Shown in pieces: positions 1-12,000 of a stretch of 64,000 nt of DNA; the stretch's first letter is position 1, and the number at the start of each line of letters is the position of its first letter. The stretch comes from Imbricaverruca yamaguchii. Lineage: Eukaryota > Arthropoda > Thecostraca > Neoverrucidae. Below the pieces are notes generated by a model. That model saw nothing but the letters and a program-made list of their open reading frames with translations. It had not been told where the DNA came from and did not search any database. The position numbers were made by a program, and so were the translations under genes. The stretch lies in contig JAOTOL010001551.1 in the NCBI GenBank assembly GCA_034440575.1, forward strand, positions 1,456,501 to 1,520,500, written 5' to 3'.

Positions 1-3000
1 AGTCCGGCTTCACGTGGCCGAAAATCACGCTGCCGACACTGGACATTCCAGATTGGGAGTTCGGTTCTGAGGACAAGTCCCGGAGCCTGGAGAGGAAAGA
101 GCCTAGGGGAGACCATGACTTCCATATGGGCATCAAGATGCCATCGTTTGGTTTCAAAAAGGGTGTAAAAACTCCAAAGTTTGATGGTATTGACGGTCTA
201 CTCGGCTATTTGTTGCCAGATGCACAGCTCCCTTCACTAAGGATTCGTGATACTTCAGAGGTGGACGTAATCGACAGGCCAGCGGTCAAGAGTCGTGACG
301 TCATAATACGAACAAGCATTCCCGATGCAGACTTGCCAAAGCTTGCAACTGATCTAAAGGTAGACAAGGTACTGCAGCCTGATGGTACATATATGAATGA
401 GCTGACCCAAACGTACCAATCCAACTTTGATCTAGCGTTGCCAAAAGTGTCCAGTGCCGACGTGAAAGAGGTTAAGCTTCCTGATGGACACATCAAAACG
501 ACATTCAGACCGAAACCAGGGTTCAAGTGGCCCAAGCTCACCCTGCCATCTCTGCACATGCCAGACTGGGAGTTTGGCTCGGGCGAACGATCACCCGAGG
601 GTAAAGATCGAAAGGCCAAGGGGGATAGTGACTTCAGCTTTGGTATGAAGATGCCTTCGTTCGGCTTTGGCAAGGGTGTGAAGGTTCCCAAGTTCGATGG
701 CCTCGATGGCATGTTGGAGTACCTCCTTCCTGAAGCCGACCTGCCGAAATTGCGGATTCGTGACAACACCGAGGTTGATGTCATTGACCTGCCTGACATG
801 AAGGGCAGAAATGTGGTGGTGAAAACTGAGATCCCAGACGTTGATCTCCCCAAGTTGTCCGGGGACCTGAAGGTGGAGAAGGTGACGCTCCCTGATGGGA
901 AAATTAAGAACATGCTGAACCAAAACTTCAAAGCGAACGCTGAACTGCCTCTGCCGAAGCTAGCAGGAGCAGATATTGATGACATCAAGCTTCCGGATGG
1001 GTCTGTCAAAACATCTTTCAAACCGAAAGCCGGTTTCAAGTGGCCGAAGATATCACTGCCTTCTCTACAGATGCCTGACTGGGAGTTTGGAAGCGGAGAT
1101 CGCTCACCAAGCCCTGAGCGAAAGGGCAAAGGAGATGGAGACTTCAGCTTTGGCATGAAGATGCCTTCGTTCGGCTTTGGCAAGGGTGTGAAGGTTCCCA
1201 AGTTCGATGGCCTCGATGGCATGTTGGAGTACCTCCTTCCTGAAGCCGACCTGCCGAAATTGCGGATTCGTGACAACACCGAGGTTGATGTCATTGACCT
1301 GCCTGACATGAAGGGCAGAAATGTGGTGGTGAAAACTGAGATCCCAGACGTTGATCTCCCCAAGTTGTCCGGGGACCTGAAGGTGGACAAGGTGACGCTC
1401 CCTGATGGGAAAATTAAGAACATGCTGAACCAAAACTTCAAAGCGAACGCTGAACTGCCTCTGCCGAAGCTATCAGGAGCAGATATTGATGACATCAAGC
1501 TTCCGGATGGGTCAGTCAAAACATCTTTCAAACCGAAAGCCGGTTTCAAGTGGCCGAAAATATCACTGCCTTCTCTACAGATGCCTGACTGGGAGTTTGG
1601 AAGTGGAGATCGCTCACCAAGCCCTGAGCGAAAGGGCAAAGGAGATGGAGACTTCAGCTTTGGCATGAAGATGCCTTCGTTCGGCTTTGGCAAGGGTGTG
1701 AAGGTTCCGAAGTTCGATGGCCTCGATGGCATGTTGGAGTACCTCCTTCCTGAAGCCGACCTGCCGAAATTGCGGATTCGTGACAACACCGAGGTTGATG
1801 TCATTGACCTGCCTGACATGAAGGGCAGAAATGTGGTGGTGAAAACTGAGATCCCAGACGTTGATCTCCCGAAGTTGTCCGGGGACCTAAAGGTGGACAA
1901 GGTGACGCTCCCTGATGGGAAAATTAAGAACATGTTGAACCAAAACTTCAAAGCGAACGCTGAACTGCCTCTGCCGAAGCTCTCAGGAGCAGATATTGAT
2001 GACATCAAGCTTCCGGATGGATCTGTCAAAACATCTTTCAAGCCAAAAGCCGGTTTCAAGTGGCCGAAAATATCACTGCCTTCTCTACAGATGCCTGACT
2101 GGGAGTTTGGAAGCGGAGATCGCTCACCAAGCCCTGAGCGAAAGGGCAAAGGGGATGGAGACTTCAGCTTTGGCATGAAGATGCCTTCGTTCGGCTTTGG
2201 CAAGGGTGTGAAGGTTCCCAAGTTCGATGGCCTCGATGGCATGCTGGAGTACCTCCTTCCTGAAACTGACTTACCGAAATTGCGAATTCGTGACAACACC
2301 GAGATTGATGTCATTGACCTCCCAAACATGAAGGGCAGAAATGTGGTGGTGAAAACTGAGATCCCAGACGTCGATCTCCCCAAGTTGTCTGGGGACCTGA
2401 AGGTGGAGAAGGTGACGCTCCCTGATGGCAAAATTAAGAACATGCTGAACCAAAGCTTCAAAGCAAACGCTGAACTGCCTCTGCCGAAGCTGTCAGGAGC
2501 AGATATTGATGACATCAAGCTTCCGGATGGATCAGTCAAAACATCTTTCAAGCCGAAAGCTGGTTTCAAGTGGCCGAAAATATCACTGCCTTCTCTGCAG
2601 ATGCCTGACTGGGAGTTTGGAAGCAGAGATCGCTCACCAAGCCCTGAGCGAACGGGCAAAGGGGATGGAGACTTCAGCTTTGGCGTGAAAATGCCTTCAT
2701 TTGGTTTCGGCAAGGGTGTCAAGGTTCCCAAGTTCGATGGTCTAGATGGTATGCTGGAGTACCTCCTTCCTGAAGCCGACCTACCGAAGTTGCGAATTCG
2801 TGACAACACTGAGGTTGATGTCATTGACCTGCCTGACATGAAGGGCAGAAATGTGGTGGTGAAAACTGAGATCCCAGACATCGACCTCCCCAAATTGTCT
2901 GGGGACCTGAAGGTGGAGAAGGTGACGCTCCCTGATGGCAAAATTAAGAACATGCTGAACCAAAGCTTCAAAGCAAACGCTGAACTGCCTCTGCCGAAGC

Positions 3001-6000
3001 TGTCAGGAGCAGATATTGATGACGTCAAGCTTCCGGATGGATCAGTCCAAACATCTTTCAAGCCAAAAGCCGGTTTCAAGTGGCCGAAAATATCATTGCC
3101 TTCTCTACAGATGCCTGATTGGGAGTTTGGAAGCGGAGATCGCTCACCAAGCCCTGAGCGAAAGGGTAAAGGAGATGTAGACTTCAGCTTTGGCATGAAG
3201 ATGCCTTCGTTCGGTTTCGGCAAGGGTGTCAAGGTTCCCAAGTTCGATGGTCTTGATGGTATGCTGGAGTACCTCCTTCCCGAAGCCGACCTACCTAAAT
3301 TGCGGATTCGTGACAACACTGAGGTTGATGTCATTGACCTGCCTGATATGAAAGGCAGAAATGTGGTGGTGAAGACTGAGATCCCTGATATCGATCTCCC
3401 CAAGTTGTCTGGGGACCTGAAGGTGGACAAGATGACTCTCCCTGATGGCAAAATTAAGCACATGCTGAACCAAAACTTCAAAGCGAACGCCGAACTGCCT
3501 CTGCCGAAGCTATCAGGAGCCGATATTGATGACATTGAGCTACCCGACGGCTCTATAAAAACATCTTTCAAGCCTAAAGCTGGCTTCAAGTGGCCAAAGA
3601 TCAGCCTACCTTCCCTACATATGCCAGATTGGGAGTTCGGGTCCCGTGAACGGTCACCGAGTCCGGAGAAGAAGCACGAAGAGCATCACTTCAGCATGAA
3701 AATGCCCACTTTTGGGTTCGGGAAAGGCATAAAGGCACCCAAATTCGATGGCCTTGATGGTATGCTTGAGTACCTCCTTCCTGAAGCTGACCTACCAAAA
3801 TTGCGGATTCGTGACAACACCGAGGTTGATGTCATTGACCTGCCTGACATGAAGGGCAGAAATGTGGTGGTGAAGACTGAGATTCCAGACATCGATCTCC
3901 CCAAGTTGTCTGGGGACCTGAAGGTGGAGAAGGTGACGCTCCCTGATGGCAAAATTAAGAACATACTGAACCAAAACTTCAAAGCGAACGCTGAATTGCC
4001 TCTGCCGAAGTTGTCCGGGGCAGATATTGATGACATCCAGCTACCCGACGGCTCTATCAAGACATCCTTCAAGCCGAAAGCCGGTTTCAAGTGGCCAAAG
4101 ATTTCACTACCCTCCTTGCACATGCCTGACTGGGAGTTCAGAACTGGAGATCGCTCGCCGAGTCCAGAGAGGAAGGCCAAAGGGGACGGCGACTTTTCCT
4201 TTGGTATGAAGATGCCATCATTCGGGTTTGGTAAAGGGGTGAAGGTGCCTAAGGTTCATGGGATCGATGGCCTTCTTGGATATTTGCTTCCAGAATCTGA
4301 ACTGCCGAAACTGAGAATTCGTGACAACACCGAAGTGGATGTTTTAGACATTCCAGAACTGAAGCGGAGAGATGTTGTTCTGCGTACTGCTATTCCCATT
4401 ACAGATGTTCCGAAATTGAGGAACCGCTACGACGTGCAGGATCTGACGCTCCCGGACGGGACGACCAAGAATATCCTGAAGCAACAGTTTTCTTGCCAGC
4501 CCGAGCTACCTCTACCGAAGGTTGGAGGAGCTGAAGCATACGGTGTGACATTGCCCGACGGTGGTTTCAAGACTACCTTTAAGCCCAAGGCAGGATTCTC
4601 ATGGCCGAAGGTTTCCTTGCCCGCTTTCGAATTGCCGGACTGGGACTTCAACTCGGGAGATAATAAACCCAGTGCGGATGTCGACGACGAGCACGAAATG
4701 TCGTTCCACCTGCCGTCATTTGGCTTCAAGAAAGGTTCTGATCCGCCGAAGCTGCACGGCATCGATGCATTGCTAGCTTGCCTGATACCGGAGAAGGACT
4801 TCCCAAAACTCAGAATTCGAGACAACTCCGAAGTTGACATCATTGATCTTCCAGAAGCTGACATTAGAAATGTTTGCATTCGCACTGATGTTTCGGATGC
4901 CGATCTGCCAAAGCTTCCGGCTAATCTCACCGTTCAACAGAGCACACTGCCAAGCGGCAAAATGCAGAACACCTTGGTGCAAGAGTTCGTTGGTGCCCCC
5001 AATTTTGAGCTTCCAAAAGTAGCTGGCGCTAATGTGAGTGATATGGCCCTTCCAAATGGCGGTCTGAAAACAACATACAAACCGAAGGCTGGCTATAAGT
5101 GGCCGGAAATCACCATCCCCACTCTGGACATTCCAGATTGGGAATTTCGGTCTGAACCACCACATGCGTCAGGAAAGCTTGCCGTGGAAGGCTCTCATCA
5201 CCACCCGGGATTCAGGCTGCCATCCTTTGGCCACGGAAAGGGCGTGAAAGTTCCAAAATTCGATGGCATTGATGGCCTGCTCGGATACCTGCTTCCAGAA
5301 TCAGAGCTGCCTAATCTGAGAATCCGAGACAACACCGTTGTGGATGTGATTGACCGAGCTGGATCAGAGGCACGGGACATCGTCATCAAAACCGAGGTTT
5401 CCGATACTGATCTTTCAAAGCTGCCGGCTGATGCAAACATAGAAAAAGGGACGTTACCGGATGGAAAACTGAGTTATACGCTGATCCAAGCATGCAAAGG
5501 TAGCATCCAGTTGCCCCTTCCAAAGGTTTCAGGGGCCGATATTGAGGACATGAAGCTGCCGGATGGGTCAGTAAGGACTACCTTTCATCCGAAAGCAGGT
5601 TATCGGTGGCCGAAGATATCTCTTCCATCATTCGGTATGCCAGACTGGGAGTTTAGAACCACGGACCGCTCACCCAGTCCCGAACGGAAAACAGCAAAAG
5701 ATGGCGATCACCATTTCGGCATAAGGATGCCTTCGTTCGGCTTCAAGAAGGGTGTGAAGACACCAAAGTTTGAAGGCATTGATGGTTTACTGGGATACGT
5801 GCTTCCAGAGGCGGAGTTGCCGAAGCTGCGAATCCGAAATGACACCGAGGTGGATGTGATCGATATTCCAAGTGAAAATAACAGGGTAGTTATTGTTCGC
5901 ACAAACATCCCAGATGTTGATCTGCCCAAGTTATCCGCTGACCTGAAAATTAACAAGATGACTTTCCCGGATGGAAGTGTCAAAAACGTTCTGGAACAGA

Positions 6001-9000
6001 AATTCGCGGGAAATCCAGAGCTACATCTGCCGAAAGTTTCTGGTGGAGACGTCTCGGACGTGAAGTTGCCTGATGGCTCTATCAAGACTACGTTCCGACC
6101 GAAAGCTGGCTTCAAGTGGCCGAAAATCTCGCTTCCATCGCTGCAGCTTCCTGATTGGGAGTTCGGTTCCGAAGATAAGCACAAAGTGTCATCTCTTGAG
6201 AGGAAGGATAGCAAGAGTGATCATGATTTCCATGTCGGGATGAAAATGCCAACATTTGGTTTCAAAAAAGCCCACAAGGCACCGAAATTCGACAATATTG
6301 ACGGACTGCTAGGCTACCTCCTGCCCGAATCAGACCTTCCCTCGCTTCGTATCAGGGACAACACCGAGGTCGACGTTGTAGACCATCCAGCCACTAAGGA
6401 ACGCAATGTGGTTGTGCGGACCATTCTTTCTGATACAGACTTGCCAAAGCTTCCCACCACTTTCAAAGTGAATGAAATCAGCATGCCTGATGGGTCTTTC
6501 AAGAGCGAGCTCACTCAACAGTACACGGGAGACTTTCAGCATGGTATACCCAAGGTCTCCGGAGCTGCTGTAGACGACGTCAAGCTGCCTGACGGCTCTG
6601 TGAGGACCACATATAAACCGAAGCCTGGTTTCAAGTGGCCAACGATCTCCTTGCCCGGTCTTCAGATGCCAGACTGGGAGTTCCGTTCCAGCGATTCGCC
6701 CAAGGAAAAGTCGGCAAGCCTGGAGAGAGGCCTGAAGATGCCATCTTTTGGATTAAAAAAGGGAGTGAAAGCACCCAAGTATGACAGCCTGGACGGAATG
6801 TTGGGATATCTGCTGTACGAAAATGACCTTCCCAAGCTGAGGATTCGTGACAACACCGAGGTTGATGTGATTGACCTTCCTGGGATGAAGGGCAGGAATG
6901 TGCTCGTGAAAACTGAGATCCCAGATGTAGATCTATCCAAGTTGTCTCGGGACGTGAAGGTGGAGAAGGTGACGCTCCCTGACGGCAAAATTAAGAACAT
7001 GCTGAACCAAAACTTCAAAGCGAACGCTGAACTACCTCTCCCGAAGCTGTCAGGAGCAGATATTGATGACATCAAGCTTCCGGATGGATCGGTCAAAACA
7101 TCTTTCAAGCCGAAAGCTGGTTTCAGGTGGCCGAAAATATCACTGCCTTCTCTGCAGATGCCTGACTGGGAGTTCAGGACTGCAGATCGCTCACCAAGCC
7201 CTGAGCGAAAGGGCAAAGGAGATGGAGACTTCAGCTTTGGCGTGAAAATGCCATCATTTGGTTTCGGCAAGGGTGTGAAGGTTCCGAAGTTCGATGGTCT
7301 TGATGGTATGCTGGAGTACCTCCTTCCTAAAGCCGACCTGCCGAAATTGCGGATTCGTGACAACACCGAGGTTGATGTCATTGACCTGCCTGACATGAAG
7401 GGCAGAAATGTGGTGGTAAAAACTGAGATCCCAGACATCGATCTCCCCAAATTGTCTGGGGACCTGAAGGTGGAGAAGGTGACGCTCCCTGATGGCAAAA
7501 TTAAGAACATGCTGAACCAAAGCTTCAAAGCGAACGCTGAACTGCCTCTGCCGAAGCTATCAGGAGCAGATATTGATGACATCAAGCTTCCGGATGGGTC
7601 AGTCAAAACATCTTTCAAGCCGAAAGCCGGCTTCAAGTGGCCAAAAATATCGTTGCCTTCCCTACAGATGCCTGACTGGGAGTTCAGGACTGCAGATCGT
7701 TCGCCGAGCCCAGAGAGGAAAGCCAAGGGGGATGGGGACTTCAGTTTTGGAATGAAGATGCCATCGTTCGGGTTTGGTAAGGGTGTGAAGGTTCCCAAGT
7801 TCGATGGCCTCGATGGCATGCTGGAGTACCTCCTTCCTGAAACTGACCTACCGAAATTGCGAATTCGTGACAACACCGAGATTGATGTCATTGACCTCCC
7901 GAACATGAAGGGCAGAAATGTGGTGGTGAAAACTGAGATCCCAGACGTCGATCTCCCCAAGTTGTCTGGGAACCTAAAGGTGGAGAAGGTGACGCTCCCT
8001 GATGGCAAAATTAAGAACATACTGAACCAAAGCTTCAAAGCGAACGCTGAACTGCCTCTACCCAAGCTGTCAGGAGCAGATATTGATGACATCAAGCTTC
8101 CGGATGGATCAGTCAAAACATCTTTCAAGCCGAAAGCTGGTTTCAAGTGGCCGAAAATATCACTGCCTTCTCTGCAGATGCCTGACTGGGAGTTTGGAAG
8201 CAGAGATCGCTCACCAAGCCCTGAGCGAAAGGCCAAAGGGGATGGAGACTTCAGCTTTGGCATGAAGATGCCTTCGTTCGGCTTTGGCAAGGGTGTGAAG
8301 GTTCCGAAGTTCGATGGCCTCGATGGCATGTTGGAGTACCTCCTTCCTGAAGCGGACCTGCCGAAATTGCGGATTCGTGACAACACCGAGGTTGATGTCA
8401 TTGACCTCCCTGACATGAAGGGCAGAAATGTGGTGGTGAAAACTGAGATCCCAGACGTCGATCTCCCCGAAGTTGTCTGGGGACCTGAAGGTGGAGAAGG
8501 TGACGCTCCCTGATGGCAAAATTAAGAACATGCTGAACCAAAACTTCAAAGCAAACGCTGAACTGCCTCTGCCGAAGCTGTCAGGAGCAGATATTGATGA
8601 CATCAAGCTTCCGGATGGATCAGTCAAAACATCTTTCAAGCCGAAAGCTGGTTTCAAGTGGCCGAAAATATCACTGCCTTCTCTGCAGATGCCTGACTGG
8701 GAGTTTGGAAGCAGAGATCGCTCACCAAGCCCTGAGCGAAACGGGCAAAGGGGATGGAGACTTCAGCTTTGGCGTGAAAATGCCTTCATTTGGTTTCGGC
8801 AAGGGTGTCAAGGTTCCCAAGTTCGATGGTCTAGATGGTATGCTGGAGTACCTCCTTCCTGAAGCCGACCTACCGAAATTGCGAATTCGTGACAACACTG
8901 AGGTTGATGTCATTGACCTGCCTGACATGAAGGGCAGAAATGTGGTAGTGAAAACTGAGATCCCAGACATCGATCTCCCCAAGTTGTCTGGGGACCTGAA

Positions 9001-12000
9001 GGTGGAGAAGGTGACGCTCCCTGATGGCAAAATTAAGAACATGCTGAACCAAAGCTTCAAAGCAAACGCTGAACTGCCTCTGCCGAAGCTGTCAGGAGCA
9101 GATATTGATGACATCAAGCTTCCGGATGGATCAGTCAAAACATCTTTCAAGCCGAAAGCTGGTTTCAAGTGGCCGAAAATATCACTGCCTTCTCTGCAGA
9201 TGCCTGACTGGGAGTTTGGAAGCAGAGATCGCTCACCAAGCCCTGAGCGAAAGGGCAAAGGAGATGGAGACTTCAGCTTTGGCGTGAAGATGCCTTCATT
9301 TGGTTTCGGCAAGGGTGTCAAGGTTCCCAAGTTCGATGGTCTTGATGGTATGCTGGAGTACCTCCTTCCTGAAGCCGACCTACCGAAATTGCGGATTCGT
9401 GACAACACTGAGGTTGATGTCATTGACCTGCCTGACATGAAGGGCAGAAATGTGGTGGTGAAAACTGAGATCCCAGACATCGATCTCCCCAAATTGTCTG
9501 GGGACCTGAAGGTGGAGAAGGTGACGCTCCCTGATGGCAAAATTAAGAACATGCTGAACCAAAGCTTCAAAGCGAACGCTGAACTGCCTCTGCCGAAGCT
9601 GTCAGGAGCAGATATTGATGACATCAAGCTTCCGGATGGATCAGTCAAAACATCTTTCAAGCCGAAAGCCGGTTTCAAGTGGCCGAAAATATCATTGCCT
9701 TCTCTGCAGATGCCTGACTGGGAGTTTGGAAGCAGAGATCGCTCACCAAGCCCTGAGCGAAAGGCCAAAGGAGATGGAGACTTCAGCTTTGGCATGAAGA
9801 TGCCTTCATTTGGTTTCGGCAAGGGTGTCAAGGTTCCCAAGTTCGATGGTCTTGATGGTATGCTGGAGTACCTCCTTCCTAAAGCCGACCTGCCGAAATT
9901 GCGGATTCGTGACAACACCGAGGTTGATGTCATTGACCTGCCTGACATGAAGGGCAGAAATGTGATGGTGAAAACTGAGATCCCAGACATCGATCTCCCA
10001 AAATTGTCTGGGGACCTGAAGGTGGAGAAGGTGACGCTCCCTGATGGCAAAATTAAGAACATGCTGAACCAAAGCTTCAAAGCGAACGCTGAACTGCCTC
10101 TGCCGAAGTTGTCAGGAGCAGATATTGATGACATCAAGCTTCCGGATGGATCAGTCAAAACATCTTTCAAGCCGAAAGCTGGTTTCAAGTGGCCGAAAAT
10201 ATCACTGCCTTCTCTACAGATGCCTGACTGGGAGTTTGGAAGCAGAGATCGCTCACCAAGCCCTGAGCGAAAGGGGAAAGGAGATGGAGACTTCAGCTTT
10301 GGCGTGAAGATGCCATCATTTGGTTTCGGGAAGGGTGTCAAGGTTCCGAAGTTCGATGGTCTTGATGGTATGCTGGAGTACCTCCTTCCTAAAGCCGACC
10401 TGCCGAAATTGCGGATTCGTGACAACACCGAGGTTGATGTCATCGACCTGCCTGACATGAAGGGCAGAAATGTGGTGGTGAAAACTGAGATCCCAGATAT
10501 CGATCTCCCCAAATTGTCTGGGGACCTGAAGGTCGAGAAGGTGACGCTCCCTGATGGCAAAATTAAGAACATGCTGAACCAAAGCTTCAAAGCGAACGCT
10601 GAACTGCCTCTGCCGAAGCTGTCAGGAGCAGATATTGATGACATCAGGCTTCCGGATGGATCAGTCAAAACATCTTTCAAGCCGAAAGCTGGTTTCAAGT
10701 GGCCGAAAATATCACTGCCTTCTCTGCAGATGCCTGACTGGGAGTTTGGAAGCAGAGATCGCTCACCAAGCCCTGAGCGAAAGGCCAAAGGGGATGGAGA
10801 CTTCAGCTTTGGCGTGAAAATGCCTTCATTTGGTTTTGGCAAGGGTGTCAAGGTTCCAAAGTTCGATGGTCTAGATGGTATGCTGGAGTACCTCCTTCCT
10901 GAAGCCGACCTACCGAAGTTGCGAATTCGTGACAACACTGAGATTGATGTCATTGACCTACCTGACATGAAGGGCAGAGATGTGGTGGTGAAAACTGAGA
11001 TCCCAGACATCGATCTCCCCAAATTGTCTGGGGACCTGAAGGTGGAGAAGGTGACGCTCCCTGATGGCAAAATTAAGAACATGCTGAACCAAAGTTTCAA
11101 AGCGAACGCTGAACTGCCTCTGCCGAAGTTGTCAGGAGCAGATATTGATGACATCAGGCTTCCGGATGGATCAGTCAAAACATCTTTCAAGCCGAAAGCT
11201 GGTTTCAAGTGGCCGAAAATATCACTGCCTTCTCTGCAGATGCCTGACTGGGAGTTTGGGAGCAGAGATCGCTCACCAAGCCCTGAGCGAAAGGGGAAAG
11301 GAGATGGAGACTTCAGCTTTGGCGTGAAGATGCCTTCATTTGGTTTCGGGAAGGGTGTCAAGGTTCCGAAGTTCGATGGTCTTGATGGTATGCTGGAGTA
11401 CCTCCTTCCTAAAGCCGACCTGCCGAAATTGCGGATTCGTGACAACACCGAGGTTGATGTCATTGACCTGCCTGACATGAAGGGCAGAAATGTGGTGGTG
11501 AAAACTGAGATCCCAGACGTCGATCTCCCCAAATTGTCTGGGGACCTGAAGGTGGAGAAGGTGACGCTCCCTGATGGCAAAATTAAGAACATGCTGAACC
11601 AAAGCTTCAAAGCGAACGCTGAACTGCCCCTGCCGAAGTTGTCAGGAGCAGATATTGATGACATCAGGCTTCCGGATGGATCAGTCAAAACATCTTTCAA
11701 GCCGAAAGCTGGTTTCAAGTGGCCGAAAATATCACTGCCTTCTCTGCAGATGCCTGACTGGGAGTTTGGAAGCAGAGATCGCTCACCAAGCCCTGAGCGA
11801 AAGGCCAAAGGGGATGGAGACTTCAGCTTTGGCGTGAAAATGCCTTCATTTGGTTTCGGGAAGGGTGTCAAGGTTCCGAAGTTCGATGGTCTTGATGGTA
11901 TGCTGGAGTACCTCCTTCCTAAAGCCGACCTGCCGAAATTGCGGATTCGTGACAACACCGAGGTTGATGTCATTGACCTGCCTGACATGAAGGGCAGAAA

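Noticed and set aside
206..3589. 1,127-codon minus-strand ORF (and a 1,426-codon one at 8722-13002)
   Set aside because: These are antisense shadows of the 510-bp coding repeat. A unit lacking minus-strand stops in one frame stays open over every copy; the + strand protein has the meaningful pattern.
8594..8745. Met at 8594 as start of a separate 3,539-codon gene
   Set aside because: The first ~50 codons are an off-frame translation of the repeat; true coding frame enters only after the inserted A at 8741.
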